Below, piece by piece: positions 43,534 to 56,362 of a stretch of DNA of 64,000 bases. A program made the translations under genes and the position numbers. A model generated the notes under the pieces. The model worked only from the letters and a program-made list of their open reading frames with translations, had not been told where the DNA came from and made no database searches. This DNA comes from Bidens hawaiensis (taxonomy: Eukaryota; Streptophyta; Magnoliopsida; Asterales; Asteraceae). The first letter of the stretch is position 1; every line of letters starts with the position of its first letter. The stretch covers positions 248,001 to 312,000 of the forward strand of contig JAIQDT010001933.1 in the NCBI GenBank assembly GCA_021521415.1. The letters are read 5' to 3'.

Positions 43534-45501
43534 CTTCTCATTCAAACCCAGAAGCAAGGGAATTTGTTCCTTTGTCAGCGAGTGGTCAACAAATTCACCT
43601 TCTTCTATATCATCCACATTCACCCTATTCATGATGACCCCCCGTTCATCAACAAATAACATTATCTTTACCTTCAAGGTGTTCACGGGTGGCACATTAA
43701 TAGGATCACTATACGACTCGATCTGCTTATCAGAATCCCCTTCGGTTGCAACATTCCCAGATCATGAAGCACCAACACCTTCTTGTTGATCAAATCCTCT
43801 AGCCTCGGGATATTTATCATTATCTTTATCTTTCAATTTCTTGAGCATACCATCTTTGCATGTCAGTTGAAGGATAATTTCATCCTATTTAGCAATCTTC
43901 TCTCCCTGAGCGGTAACCAGCGCTTTCAATTCCTGGTTCTCTCTCAGTAGAAACTGCAAACATCTCATCATTTTCCTTTGATCAACTCTCATCTGTTCCT
44001 GAAACTGTCTACACGCCACCATTTGGTTTCATTGCATACGAATCAGATTCAACAACTGACACATCTGATGTTGAACTGGCATGGTATAGAACGAAGGAGG
44101 AACCAACTGCATTGGACCTTCAGGTCTGTTGGAAGACATAAACGAGAAATCAGGTCTTTGCATTGTTCTTGCATAAAGAGATGGACTCGTTGTTGCTATA
44201 GTTTGTTGAGGAGATGGCACCTTAGACAACATGGATTGAGAAATTGATGCAAATCTCGGATCAATGGACGTTGTAGTCAATAATGTAACCACCAGGGTAT
44301 TCGTAGGAGTAGTAACCACCGGAGCTTGTGAAACACTTACATTAACCTGTGGAAGAATAACCACAACCCTTGGTTGTAATTGGGGTTCCACAATCTCAAC
44401 TACAGAACCTCTCTGGGTTCTCATTTTGGTAGACTTATCAACAACAATTGCCTTGCCCTCCGCCTTACATTTACATGTCGCAACTGAAACACCTTAATCA
44501 CCATCACCACCATCATTACCACCACCACCACCTTGACGTTCAGAATCAGAATCTTCGTGGATCCAACTATGATAGGTGGAGGTTCAGAATTAACATTGGC
44601 TAGATGACCAATCAATCTCTTAAATCTCGGATTCGTCTGTACCGTCTGACCACAATAAGTTCTCACTCGTCTCATCGTGTCTTCATTCATATGCTTAAGA
44701 ACCAATAAATTAGCAAGAATAGTTGGGTCTTTCACCAAATTCGGATCTAGATGGTCAATGATTAGCTGTATGAAGCGTGGATACATCAAAAACTTATGCC
44801 GACGAGTAGTACAATTCTCCTTCAGGTGATAAAACACCATTTCTAGAGAAGTTGAACGACTTGTTGAGTACAAGAGCAACAAAATCCGATTGAAGCATGA
44901 TCCATCACTCGTCAAATCCACATGTACGTGCACATAGGCAATGAATAATCGCGTGTAATTGGTACTTATACTGCTCACACAGATTCGCCTTGTTGTATTG
45001 GGACTTTGTTAGATCGCTTTTATACTTTAATCTTCCAAATAATCCCATGATCGAGTCTTTGTCAAACTCGCACATGTCATCATTAGTATATGGAAACCGT
45101 AATACTTTACGTATCAAATCAACATCAGTCACGATCATCCTTTCTTAAACATCAGTTTCAATATGATTCTCCCCCGAAATGTATTTGGCTATATCCTAGA
45201 ACAGTCTAATAATACTTAAATAAACAGTGTTTCTAGCAGAGATAGCACAATGTATCCTGGACCGCTTAAGAAAATCAATAACATCCCTGAACATTGCTCG
45301 TCCGAAAAATTCTTCAGTTAAAAAAGCACATATGTTATGTTTCTTATCATAAGGTAACCCGTCATCTTCTTCTTTTTCCTCTTGTGCCTCAGGATTTTCT
45401 ACTGATTGTTCAGCTTGTGGTTTTTGAACCACAAAAGTCTATTGAGCAATCACCTGTTCTTGCTCGCCCTCGGGAGCAATTTCTTGAATATTTTCAGCCA
45501 T
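43534..45501 (-). pseudogene. Retrotransposon-borne ORF, N-terminal part (Asteraceae-type family)
   Basis: The minus-strand ATG at 45501 (MAENIQEIAPEGEQEQ) opens a frame with a stop at 45441-45439. It continues KKHNICAFLTEEFFGRAMF, RDVIDFLKRSRIHCAIS, MCEFDKDSIMGLFGRLKY. After a frameshift come RRHKFLMYPRFIQLIIDHL and a proline/serine-rich linker. A coiled-coil stretch (RENQELKALVTAQGEKIAK) follows, then EEGEFVDHSLTKEQIPLLL up to 43534. Architecture and FLMYPRF motif match a family I recall as very abundant in Tanacetum-type genomes, sometimes auto-labelled synaptobrevin/longin-like, which I consider misleading. The function is unknown. Together with 27226-28132 it would have about 950 residues. 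Stops, shifts and two insertions make it dead. Confidence 0.6.
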
Positions 45502-46216
45502 TCTAAAAAAACGCACGAGTTAAATGATGAATTATACACTAAAATTACCATTCTTCCCTCATTCGCTATACAATAATGACGCTAAGTCTTATTCGTTAAG
45601 TATCATAAACAAATGACTTCATTCGTTAAAATAATTAAATGAATGACCATTTCGTTAACTTTAGCATATTCATTAATGGAACCAATTCTCATTCGTTATA
45701 TGAAATAACGAATGACCATTATTCGTTAAGCATCATAACGAATGTGTACATTCTTTATCAACAGTACGTCAATCGAAGCTAAATTACCGAAGAAATTTCA
45801 GAAAGTCCCGGTAATCCATAAGAGCAAAATTTTGTTAGTATATGATTCTTAAAACTATGGTTTGCCTTTATGAGGTTCATCTTATGCAAAACGTCACATG
45901 CTCGCAATGTTCACACACACTCGGCTTTATATTTGGACATACACCTAATGTTCTATGTATAAAGACTCTTAGCCAAGATACGACTTACAAAAAATATGCT
46001 TGTCGAGAGATCAATTCTCCACCCACCTTGTGAAGTGCTGCTTATGTCAAAATATTATATTTTCAAAGGTTTTGGTAAGTGGATGATAGGTTTTGTCAAG
46101 GTGTTTTAGCAAAGGTGTTTTGTTTTTGGAGGGGTACAACTAAGTGAGCTTATTCTTCAATATTTTCTTCTTTTTCTTGTACTTGCTCTATTCTTCTTCC
46201 CAAAGTGTGGTGAATC
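45502..46216. other. Upstream region of the minus-strand ORF, CATTCGTTA words
   Basis: Positions 45550-45750 repeat ATTCGTTA/TAACGAAT in both orientations, like the LTR at 26645-27107. This suggests element-internal or LTR-related sequence. No LTR boundary found and no gene. Confidence 0.4.
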
Positions 46217-46218
46217 AA

Positions 46219-46220
46219 TA

Positions 46221-46254
<34 letters not shown>
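46219..46254. repeat. (ATT)n microsatellite
   Basis: About twelve ATT units in a row. Confidence 0.95.
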
Positions 46255-46255
<1 letters not shown>

Positions 46256-47334
46256 AAGCCTAATGACTCTTTTAATGTCAGATCATCAAGACCGGTATTA
46301 TCCAAAATGTGGATCAACTCCTCCTAAATCCTATGTTTAACATAACTCTCAATTCTAATGGATCGTTCGGCTTTGAGCCTAATAGCCCCCACCCTGATTC
46401 GTTCAGTATTTCGTATTGGGATTGTGTTTGACTTACTCTACATCTTCCATCGTGGGGCCAATTTTCGTAGCTTAAACATCGTTCATATATTTTTGCTCAT
46501 CTTTTCGTCAAGCTTTTGGAAATTCCCCAAAATGGTGGCCTTTTTTCCTTATGGCGCAACTTTTTCCTTACCTCATTGCTAAAGAGAAAAATTATTTCCA
46601 TAAGTTCTGGAGGCAAACTAGGTTTTATGAATTGTAGACTACAAAGTAAATTGAAATCGAAAGAATGCATTCCAGTTCTTTAGGGTCTTTCGGTAAAAGA
46701 CCAATGTGGAATTCTAACAGAAAAGTGGTAATTCGGTAGGATAAGATTTTGGGTAGGTTTGGTGGTAGGTATAGGGTTTATGTGGGGGTTTTTGTGATTT
46801 TTGGAAATATATTATCTTTCTTGTTATGCGGCCTTTCGTCTGATCTCGAATTAAATTCAAAAGACAAGTTCTAATCCGCAAAAGTACCCGACTCACTCAA
46901 AAGTATCCAATATATGATTATTTTTTTGAATATCTGCATGAAGGCTTAATTCTCACAAACGGAAGGATTGGTTGAAAACGCTAAATTTTAGACACAAGGC
47001 TAATCTCAATATTACAAACCATATTTTTAGTTTTAACACATTTTAGGGTAGATTAATCTTGCTCAAATGTTTCTCGTTGTTTCTTAGTTACCGGTTTGTC
47101 AAAAATATTTAAAAAGCTTAAGGTTTTGTTGCTGCAAAAACAGAAGTTTGAAAAGTTCGTTCAAAAATTTTGCTTTTTTAGACTTGGTTCGGTCATGTGT
47201 AAATCCCCTCCCTACACTTAAATCTCACATTGTCATCGATGTGAAAAGATTTAAAGTAAATGGAAATGAGGCGAAAAACAAATTTAACTTCCCAACGAGC
47301 TGAGACGAAATTTTTTTCATTTGTTGTCTTCCTG
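46255..47334. other. AT-rich non-coding before duplication
   Basis: No gene or repeat that I can support. Confidence 0.4.
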
Positions 47335-47553
47335 TAGGCTGTTTGGAAGTCCTAGCACTTAAAATAAATCTTACCTGCAAAAAATCTTCAAACACAACAA
47401 CAAAAATAATACATAAAATATATAAATACACAATATAACTATGGGTATATAATTACCCATTTTTTTTAATTATATGGTTACACATTTAATATTTTGTTGT
47501 ATAGTACATCATGACCATTTATATATTTTTTTCACAATACATTTTGCAATGCC

Positions 47554-47561
47554 TATAAATA
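47554..47561 (+). promoter_or_regulatory. TATA box of lipid transfer protein gene 1
   Basis: TATAAATA within GCCTATAAATAGCAC, 120 bp before the proposed ATG. Same spacing in unit 2 (52140-52147). Confidence 0.7.
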
Positions 47562-47673
47562 GCACTGCAACTGTTACATTTTATACTATAAGCTTAAAAG
47601 TATCATCTTCTATCTTTCGTTGTTTATTTTATCTATTATTATGCAATGAAGGTTTTTAGTTTCTTTGGGGGTC

Positions 47674-47934
47674 ATGGTGATGGTGCTCATGACAATTCTT
47701 TTGGTGGAAGCGCGTGTCGGTGTGGTGGAACATTGTGACCGAAACTCAGTTTCTACGTGCTTTCCTTTCCATGAACGTCTTGGATCACCATCTTTGGATT
47801 CCAAGTGTTGCAAAAGTCTCCGTGCCCAAAAGTCTTGTATTTGTGACTTTGAGAAAGCCGGAGGAATTGCTGGAATTAGTAGACTTGTGAAAGATTGTGA
47901 TGTCAAACAACCTATTTGTCCACCGTATTATTAG
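47674..47934 (+). CDS. Type-2-like non-specific lipid transfer protein, copy 1
   Basis: Encodes 86 residues: a short hydrophobic leader (VMVLMTILLVEA) and a mature part with the eight-cysteine pattern. Spacing is C-x7-C-x15-CC-x8-C-x-C-x17-C-x6-C. The first, fourth and last gaps fit nsLTP2, while the 17-residue gap before Cys7 is shorter than usual. Such proteins are secreted, form four disulfides and bind lipids in the apoplast or cuticle. The in-frame ATG at 47674 is my start choice. An upstream ATG at 47646 opens MKVFSFF one frame off, which suggests a single-base change split the original signal peptide. With the shorter leader, secretion may be weak. A TATA box precedes it. There are no introns in this span. 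Confidence 0.65.
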   Translation: MVMVLMTILLVEARVGVVEHCDRNSVSTCFPFHERLGSPSLDSKCCKSLRAQKSCICDFEKAGGIAGISRLVKDCDVKQPICPPYY

Positions 47935-50340
47935 ATAAGTTAATTGATGAGAAGTCTTGTAATTTGTGATTTTATCAATGATGAATAATTGTTGTTGCGA
48001 GCTCATTTAAAAATATTTTATATATGTTGGACTCAAAAATATAATTTGCTACATTGTTTATGTTAATCTTTAATTTGGGGTCAAAGATCAATTAATGGTG
48101 TCATCATCTGTGATGTGGTTGGTAGATGGTGGTCGTAACAGTAATATTGATTTTATTTGTGATTGTATGCCACACAAATTCATTACAAATTTACTTTGAT
48201 AAACTTTAATTATTAAAATTTTTTTTTTCAGTAAAACTTAAATTTTGAAACTAATTACATCACATTTCAGTTTCTTTAATAAAATTTCTAATGTATGAAC
48301 CGAACACGCTCTTAAGAACAATAAAATCCTCTGTTTAGCTACAAAATTTGTTATTATGTAACATCACCTTAAAAATAATGAATTTATACACAATAGGATT
48401 GGAACTAGAACACAAGTTCCACAAAAACACTCCTACAAATAATTTATAAAATGAAACTAAATGACTGAAATAAAATCTATGAACAATTTTTTTTGCCTTA
48501 AATGTTTGTCCAATAGCCAATTTCCACTTGGTCAATTTTTTAAAAATATTCAATATCCCTGCTTGCAATACCACGTGACAATTCACGGTATTATTAATTA
48601 TTTATTACTTTTAATAATAGTGCTTTAATTCAATATGGTTATTAATAGATTAATTAGTTTTTCACAATTGAAATAGAATACTTTAATTATTTTTAACTTT
48701 AAGATAACATTATGTATTTAACAAATAAGAGTTTGTGTACATTCTTATTTTAAAATTCAAAAAATGTATAATCTTCAACAAGTTTTTATACACTTTAACA
48801 CAATAATAACTAATTTAATAATAAACTACATATTTTTCTAAGTTAGGCGATAGTTTCACTAAACGATTATTCAAGATTTGATTTTGTTTTTCATGACAAA
48901 CAAGTTTACAACGAAAAATTTTTTCGTCATCATTTAGTAGACGTCACGATGTCCTTTTTATCTCTAGTTTTATATATAATCCAATTGTTAATTCCTAAGA
49001 TTTATGTAAAAATAACTGATATAGACATTCGTTTTTATGGTTTCTTTTTATCGATGTAAAGCACACATTTTTTTGGGAAGGTTAATACTGATGTGGAAAA
49101 CTTTGAAGCTAAACCGTTCCGTATATTCACCACTTAGGGATTGATGCATGTTAAATAGTACAAGTTCTGGTTTTATAATTTGATATTTGGTTCAGGTTCA
49201 TTTTCTCTATCTCTATCCTTATTTTTAAATGTTATGTTTTTCTTTTTTTCTTTTTTGTTTTGTTTTTTTGTTACACGTTTATTACATATTAATACTTTGG
49301 AGGATCGTGCATCGTAACCATTTACGTAATTAAAGTTTTCTTTTATCATAAATGATCTAAAAGTAAAAGATCATAATTTTCATAACTACATTTGTATTTG
49401 ATGTGTATGTAGTGGAGGTAGGAATGAGATTTTTTCCCGAATACCTGTACCGTACCTATTCAGTACACACACACGTATCTATACTCGTACTTGTCTATTG
49501 GGTACGGGTATGGGTACCCAAAACCCAAATTTATTGATAGGTACGGGTATTACCGGTACTGGTACCGTTTGGAATATGTATGGTCTTTTATTTGGTTTCC
49601 AACACTCATGACTTAACTTTCAAATGATATTTCAAAACCTAATATATATTAGTTGAATAAGTTCCTTCTCGATTTATATGTGTATATTCATATAAGGGAA
49701 AAGTGAATATGTGGCTGTTAATCATCTCAGTTTAGATGCAAAAGCCCCAAAACTACATAGTTTTGATTAAAAACTAATTAGAACTTAATTTAAATTCCTA
49801 TTTTTAACAAAACTGCACACGCTGATAAGCAAGGTTTTCTCTCTAATCCCAATGTGGTAGTAAACAGTTTAAAGTAATTTCATATTAATCGAAACGTGTG
49901 ATTGGTTTACCTAGATTTTTTTAAACATGTTAGGGCCTTTTGAATTTCATCAAAGAGTAGTCTGGTCATAAATCGTAATCAAGTTATGGATGGTTGGATA
50001 ATAAATTTATGATCGATTGAATTTGTAACCCAGATAATTGAAGATCAATTGTCATTGCAAATTGATAAAGATGAATTGCCCGACATAGTTCCTTATGATC
50101 AATAAATGGCAAACTAGAGATTTATGAAGTTTTTAAATTAGTGGGGATGGAATGGGAATAAAATAAATAATTTTCTTTTTTACTTTTGACCAAAACTACG
50201 TAGTTTTGGGGGTTTCGCATCAAAGCTTAGATGCTTAACATCCTCGTATTCACTTTCCCATTTATATATGTATATTTGTATATTTTTATTTCATGTATGT
50301 GCAATTGTGTATATCATTAAATAGTATATATTAACTTTCT
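47935..50340. other. AT-rich spacer in unit 1
   Basis: 3' flank of the lipid transfer protein gene. Positions 49430-49580 are rich in GGTACGGGTA/TACCGGTACC words, similar to 11815-12000. No further gene. Confidence 0.5.
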
Positions 50341-50369
50341 CTCTTATTGATTTCCCCCCCCCCTTTATG

Positions 50370-51780
50370 TGCCGCGGGCCCATGTTTCCTTTGATGCTTC
50401 TCTTTCTAACACCGAAAGGATTACCGATCTTAAATGAGTGGTGGCTGAGCAGTCTCACATTAATTTTATTCAGAATCAGGCTATTCATCGGCTGATATAT
50501 GAGAAACAACTACATGCGGTCCTCCTTGTTAACAGACTAATGTGATAGATGCTCTGAAGAAGTAGTTAGCATCTCAGGGGGGAGAGTAGTTGCAAAGAAG
50601 ATGCATTGAAGAATGTAAGACGTGATGATACTGTGATGATCCTAATGCATCGAAAGGTGCAAGTGGTGAGATGCCAAACACTTAACAAGTTCTTGGTACT
50701 CAAGCTACAACTCAGTGGGAGTCAGGTAAAGCGGGTTCGAGTATTGGAGGAGCTGATACAATGACTATAGATGAAGAAATTGGTGCTCTTCAGAGTTTAG
50801 ATGACTTTGATGCTATATCTAATGTGGATGATGAGATAGAAGAGGGCGAGATAATAGAGATTGGAGAAAAGATAATTATAGACGATTATTTGGAAAAGGG
50901 AGAGGCTGTTGAAGAATGAGTAGAGCATGTTATACCATCTCTTGTAAATGAACAAGTTTGGATGACTGCTGATGGTAATGTGTAAGTAGATCATGATAAT
51001 ATTTCTAAATTGGTTGAAGGAGAGAGTGAGGAATCTGAATAGGAAGAGCAACCCTGGAAGGAAGGACGTGCTCAATGTTTTATTGTTTTATAAGAAGAAA
51101 GAAACTAGCGGTTCCCATTTTGTTTAAAAAATCTTATAATATTAAGGGTTTTAATGAATCCCTTAAAGGGATTATTAGCTGATTTTATGATGAGAAGTTA
51201 AAGTTGTTTGTGTTGAAAGATATGATGGAATTCGATACAATCTAAGATTTTTGAGGTCATTTAATTCTCTACCGGAGTGTGAGGTGAAGGATTTGGCTAG
51301 AATGACGTTGATCAATCGTGGTAAAGATGATTTTGCTGATTCGGTGAAGAAAATTATCTGGAAAGAAATAGCGAAAAAAAAAAGTTCACTCTGCTCAAGC
51401 CTCAAAAGGGAAAATATATTGAAGATGTTCATAGAGGTTTAAGATCAAACGGGAGACCATGGATGGTGGTATAATACAAACTTGTTCGATATTTGAAGAA
51501 AACTCCTATGAAGCCGATGCCGCATAACGTGTTAAAAAATATGAAGTTGTGGGTCATTGATAGTAAAACGGCTAAAGCAGTAATGGAAGATGAAGATGGG
51601 AAAGAGTTGTTGAGTGTGTATGATCCAATGCACTTGGTGAATCTTTCTAAATCTGATTTGCAGGTACTTAATGGTATAAAGATTTTCTATATTCCTGTGT
51701 GGAAGTCAGAAGGGAAGAAGTTTCAGAGAGTGGTCTCAGTCTGTGTGAGACATGGAGTGCTTGTTGGACATTTTGTTTGA
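50370..51780 (+). pseudogene. Decayed transposon-borne ORF, unit 1
   Basis: Plus-strand coding traces with many stops: TERITDLK, VVAEQSHINFIQNQAIHRL, then an acidic stretch (TIDEEIGALQSLDDFD), then, at 51493-51780, KKTPMKPMPHNVLKNMKLW, NLSKSDLQVLNGIKIFY and FQRVVSVCVRHGVLVGHFV. The last part parallels the C-terminal region of the ORF at 27226-28132 (RTIKKVPVKTFPQSFYKDF), so this is a relic of the same transposon-borne family. No complete frame remains. Confidence 0.55.
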
Positions 51781-52139
51781 AGATGGTGATATTTTGCAAA
51801 TTGAAAAAGATAAAAACAAGAAACAAATGACGCTACTGCAAAGGAGGAGAATGTTGGTGCATTTTGATGTGTCAATACTTCATAGGTTTATTACTTGTCT
51901 TGTCTGTAATAAACGTTATATAGGCTGTTCGGAAGTCCTAGCACTTAAGATAAATCTTACCTGCATAAAATCTTCAAACACAACAACAAAAATAATTCAT
52001 AAAATATATAAATACACAAGATAAGTATGGGTATAAAATTACCCATTTTTTTTAATTATATGGTTACACATTTAATATTTTGTTGTATAGTACATTATAA
52101 CCATTTATATAATTTTTTCATAATACATTTTTCAATGCC

Positions 52140-52147
52140 TATAAATA
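52140..52147 (+). promoter_or_regulatory. TATA box of lipid transfer protein gene 2
   Basis: TATAAATA, identical in context to the copy in unit 1. Confidence 0.7.
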
Positions 52148-52259
52148 GCACTGCAACTGTTACATTTTATACTATAAGCTTAAAAGTATCATCTTCTATC
52201 TTTCGTTGTTTATTTTATCTATTATTATGCAATGAAGGTTTTTAGTTTCTTTGGGGGTC

Positions 52260-52520
52260 ATGGTGATGGTGCTCATGACAATTCTTTTGGTGGAAGCGCG
52301 TGTCGGTGTGGTGGAACATTGTGACCGAAACTCAGTTTCTACGTGCTTTCCTTTCCATGAACGTCTTAGATCACCATCTTTGGATTCCAAGTGTTGCAAA
52401 AGTCTCCGTGCCCAAAAGTCTTGTATTTGTGACTTTGAGAAAGTCGGAAGAATTGCAGGCATTAGTAGACTTGTGAAAGATTATGATGTCAAGCAACCTA
52501 TTTGTCCACTGAATTATTAG
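52260..52520 (+). CDS. Type-2-like lipid transfer protein, copy 2, Cys7 lost
   Basis: Same 86-residue layout as copy 1, but Cys7 has become Tyr (KDYDVK instead of KDCDVK), so one disulfide cannot form. Other changes are G to R before SPS, A to V and G to R after FEK, and two changes at the C-terminus. I count nine base differences from copy 1, all in the second half of the gene, six of them changing the residue. The signal-peptide frameshift seen upstream of copy 1 is also present, so it predates the duplication. Probably becoming a pseudogene, or under altered selection. Confidence 0.55.
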   Translation: MVMVLMTILLVEARVGVVEHCDRNSVSTCFPFHERLRSPSLDSKCCKSLRAQKSCICDFEKVGRIAGISRLVKDYDVKQPICPLNY

Positions 52521-54930
52521 ATAAGTTAATTGATGAGAAGTCTTGTAATTTGTGATTTTATCAATGATGAATAATTGTTGTTGCGAGCTCATTTAAAAAT
52601 ATTTTATTTATGTTGGACTCAAAAATATAATTTGCTACATTGTTTATGTTAATCTTTAATTTGGGGTCAAAGATCAATTAATGGTGTCATCATCTGTGAT
52701 GTGGTTGGTAGATGGTGGTCGTAACAGTAATATTGATTTTATTTGTGATTGTATGCCACACAAATTCATTACAAATTTACTTTGATAAACTTTAATTATT
52801 AAAATTTTTTTTTCAGTAAAACTTAAATTTTGAAACTAATTACATCACATTTCAGTTTCTTTAATAAAATTTATAATGTATGAACCGAACACGCTCTTAA
52901 GAACAATAAAATCCTCTGTTTAGCTACAAAATTTGTTATTATGTAACATCACCTTAAAAATAATGAATTTATACACAGTAGGATTGGAACTAGAACACAA
53001 GTTCCACAAAAACACTCCTACAAATAATTTATAAAATGAAACTAAATGACTGAAATAAAATCTGTGAACAATTTTTTTTGCCTTAAATGTTTGTCCAATA
53101 GCCAATTTTCACTTGGTCAATTTTTTAAAAATATTCAATATCCCTGCTTGCAATACCACGTGACAATTCACGGTATTATTAATTATTTATTACTTTTAAT
53201 AATAGTGCTTTAATTCAATATGGTTATTAATAGATTAATTAGTTTTTCACAATTGAAATAGAATACTTTAATTATTTTTAACTTTAAGATAACATTATGT
53301 ATTTAACAAATAAGAGTTTGTATACATTCTTATTTTAAAATTCAAAAAATGTATAATCTTCAACAAGTTTTTATACACTTTAACACAATAATAACTAATT
53401 TAATAATAAACTACATATTTTTCTAAGTTAGGCGATAGTTTCACTAAACTATTATTCAAGATTTGATTTTGTTTTTCATGACAAACAAGTTTACAACGAA
53501 AAATTTTTTCGTCATCATTTAGTAGACGTCACGATGTCCTTTTTATCTCTAGTTTTATATATAATCCAATTGTTAATTCCTAAGATTTATGTAAAAATAA
53601 CTGATATAGACATTCGTTTTTATGGTTTCTTTTTATCGATGTAAAGCACACATTTTTTTGGGAAGGTTAATACTGATGTGGAAAACTTTGAAGCTAAACC
53701 GTTCCGTATATTCACCACTTAGGGATTGATGCATGTTAAATAGTACAAGTTCTGGTTTTATAATTTGATATTTGGTTCAGGTTCATTTTCTCTATCTCTA
53801 TCCTTATTTTTAAATGTTATGTTTTTCTTTTTTTCTTTTTTGTTTTGTTTTTTTGTTACACGTTTATTACATATTAATACTTTGGAGGATCGTGCATCGT
53901 AACCATTTACGTAATTAAAGTTTTCTTTTATCATAAATGATCTAAAAGTAAAAGATCATAATTTTCATAACTACATTTGTATTTGATGTGTATGTAGTGG
54001 AGGTAGGAATGAGATTTTTTCCCGAATACCTGTACCGTACCTATTCAGTACACACACACGTATCTATACTCGTACTTGTCTATTGGGTACGGGTATGGGT
54101 ACCCAAAACCCAAATTTATTGATAGGTACGGGTATTACCGGTACTGGTACCGTTTGGAATATGTATGGTCTTTTATTTGGTTTCCAACACTCATGACTTA
54201 ACTTTCAAATGATATTTCAAAACCTAATATATATTAGTTGAATAAGTTCCTTCTCGATTTATATGTGTATATTCATATAAGGGAAAAGTGAATATGTGGC
54301 TGTTAATCATCTCAGTTTAGATGCAAAAGCCCCAAAACTACATAGTTTTGATTAAAAACTAATTAGAACTTAATTTAAATTCCTATTTTTAACAAAACTG
54401 CACACGCTGATAAGCAAGGTTTTCTCTCTAATCCCAATGTGGTAGTAAACAGTTTAAAGTAATTTCATATTAATCGAAACGTGTGATTGGTTTACCTAGA
54501 TTTTTTTAAACATGTTAGGGCCTTTTGAATTTCATCAAAGAGTAGTCTGGTCATAAATCGTAATCAAGTTATGGATGGTTGGATAATAAATTTATGATCG
54601 ATTGAATTTGTAACCCAGATAATTGAAGATCAATTGTCATTGCAAATTGATAAAGATGAATTGCCCGACATAGTTCCTTATGATCAATAAATGGCAAACT
54701 AGAGATTTATGAAGTTTTTAAATTAGCGGGGATGGAATGGGAATAAAATAAATAATTTTCTTTTTTACTTTTGACCAAAACTACGTAGTTTTGGGGGTTT
54801 CGCATCTAAGCTTAGATGCTTAACATCCTCGTATTCACTTTCCCATTTATATATGTATATTTGTATATTTTTATTTCATGTATGTGCAATTGTGTATATC
54901 ATTAAATAGTATATATTAACTTTCTCTCTT
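52521..54930. other. AT-rich spacer in unit 2
   Basis: Copy of 47935-50340. No gene. Confidence 0.5.
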
Positions 54931-54959
54931 ATTGATTTCCCCCCCTTTATGTGCCGCGG

Positions 54960-56362
54960 GCCCATGTTTCCTTTGATGCTTCTCGTTCTAACACCGAAAG
55001 GATTACCGATCTTAAATGAGTGGTGGCTGAGCAGTCTCACATTAATTTTATTCAGAATCAGGCTATTCATCGGCTGATATATGAGAAACAACTACATGCG
55101 GTCCTCCTTGTTAACAGACTAATGTGATAGATGCTCTGAAGAAGTAGTTAGCATCTCAGGGGGGAGAGTAGTTGCAAAGAAGATGCATTGAAGAATGTAA
55201 GACGTGATGATACTGTGATGATCCTAATGCATCGAAAGGTGCAAGTGGTGAGATGCCAAACACTTAACAAGTTCTTGGTACTCAAGCTACAACTCAGTGG
55301 GAGTCAGGTAAAGCGGGTTCGAGTATTGGAGGAGCTGATACAATGACTATAGATGAAGAAATTGGTGCTCTTCAGAGTTTAGATGACTTTGATGCTATAT
55401 CTAATGTGGATGATGAGATAGAAGAGGGCGAGATAATAGAGATTGGAGAAAAGATAATTATAGACGATTATTTGGAAAAGGGAGAGGCTGTTGAAGAATG
55501 AGTAGAGCATGTTATACCATCTCTTGTAAATGAACAAGTTTGGATGACTGCTGATGGTAATGTGTAAGTAGATCATGATAATATTTCTAAATTGGTTGAA
55601 GGAGAGAGTGAGGAATCTGAATAGGAAGAGCAACCCTGGAAGGAAGGACGTGCTCAATGTTTTATTGTTTTATAAGAAGAAAGAAACTAGCGGTTCCCAT
55701 TTTGTTTAAAAAATCTTATAATATTAAGGGTTTTAATGAATCCCATAAAGGGATTATTAGCTGATTTTATGATGAGAAGTTAAAGTTGTTTGTGTTGAAA
55801 GATATGATGGAATTCGATACAATCTAAGATTTTTGAGGTCATTTAATTCTCTACCGGAGTGTGAGGTGAAGGATTTGGCTAGAATGACGTTGATCAATCG
55901 TGGTAAAGATGATTTTGCTGATTCGGTGAAGAAAATTATCTGGAAAGAAATAGCGAAAAAAAAAAGTTCACTCTGCTCAAGCCTCAAAAGGGAAAATATA
56001 TTGAAGATGTTCATAGAGGTTTAAGATCAAACGGGAGACCATGGATGGTGGTATAATACAAACTTGTTCGATATTTGAAGAAAACTCCTATGAAGCCGAT
56101 GCCGCATAACGTGTTAAAAAATATGAAGTTGTGGGTCATTGATAGTAAAACGGCTAAAGCAGTAATGGAAGATGAAGATGGGAAAGAGTTGTTGAGTGTG
56201 TATGATCCAATGCACTTGGTGAATCTTTCTAAATCTGATTTGCAGGTACTTAATGGTATAAAGATTTTCTATATTCCTGTGTGGAAGTCAGAAGGGAAGA
56301 AGTTTCAGAGAGTGGTCTCAGTCTGTGTGAGACATGGAGTGCTTGTTGGACATTTTGTTTGA
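54960..56362 (+). pseudogene. Decayed transposon-borne ORF, unit 2
   Basis: Copy of 50370-51780. The last open part (56075-56362) translates identically to 51493-51780. Same stops elsewhere. Confidence 0.55.

Larger units (their letters stand above)
47335..51920. repeat. Tandem duplication, unit 1 (4586 bp)
   Basis: Starts TAGGCTGTT and is followed directly by unit 2 starting with the same word at 51921. By eye the units match nearly base for base, with scattered substitutions and run-length changes (a C run of about 12 at 50353 against about 7 in unit 2). It contains a lipid transfer protein gene, 2.4 kb of AT-rich sequence and a decayed transposon ORF. Confidence 0.93.
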
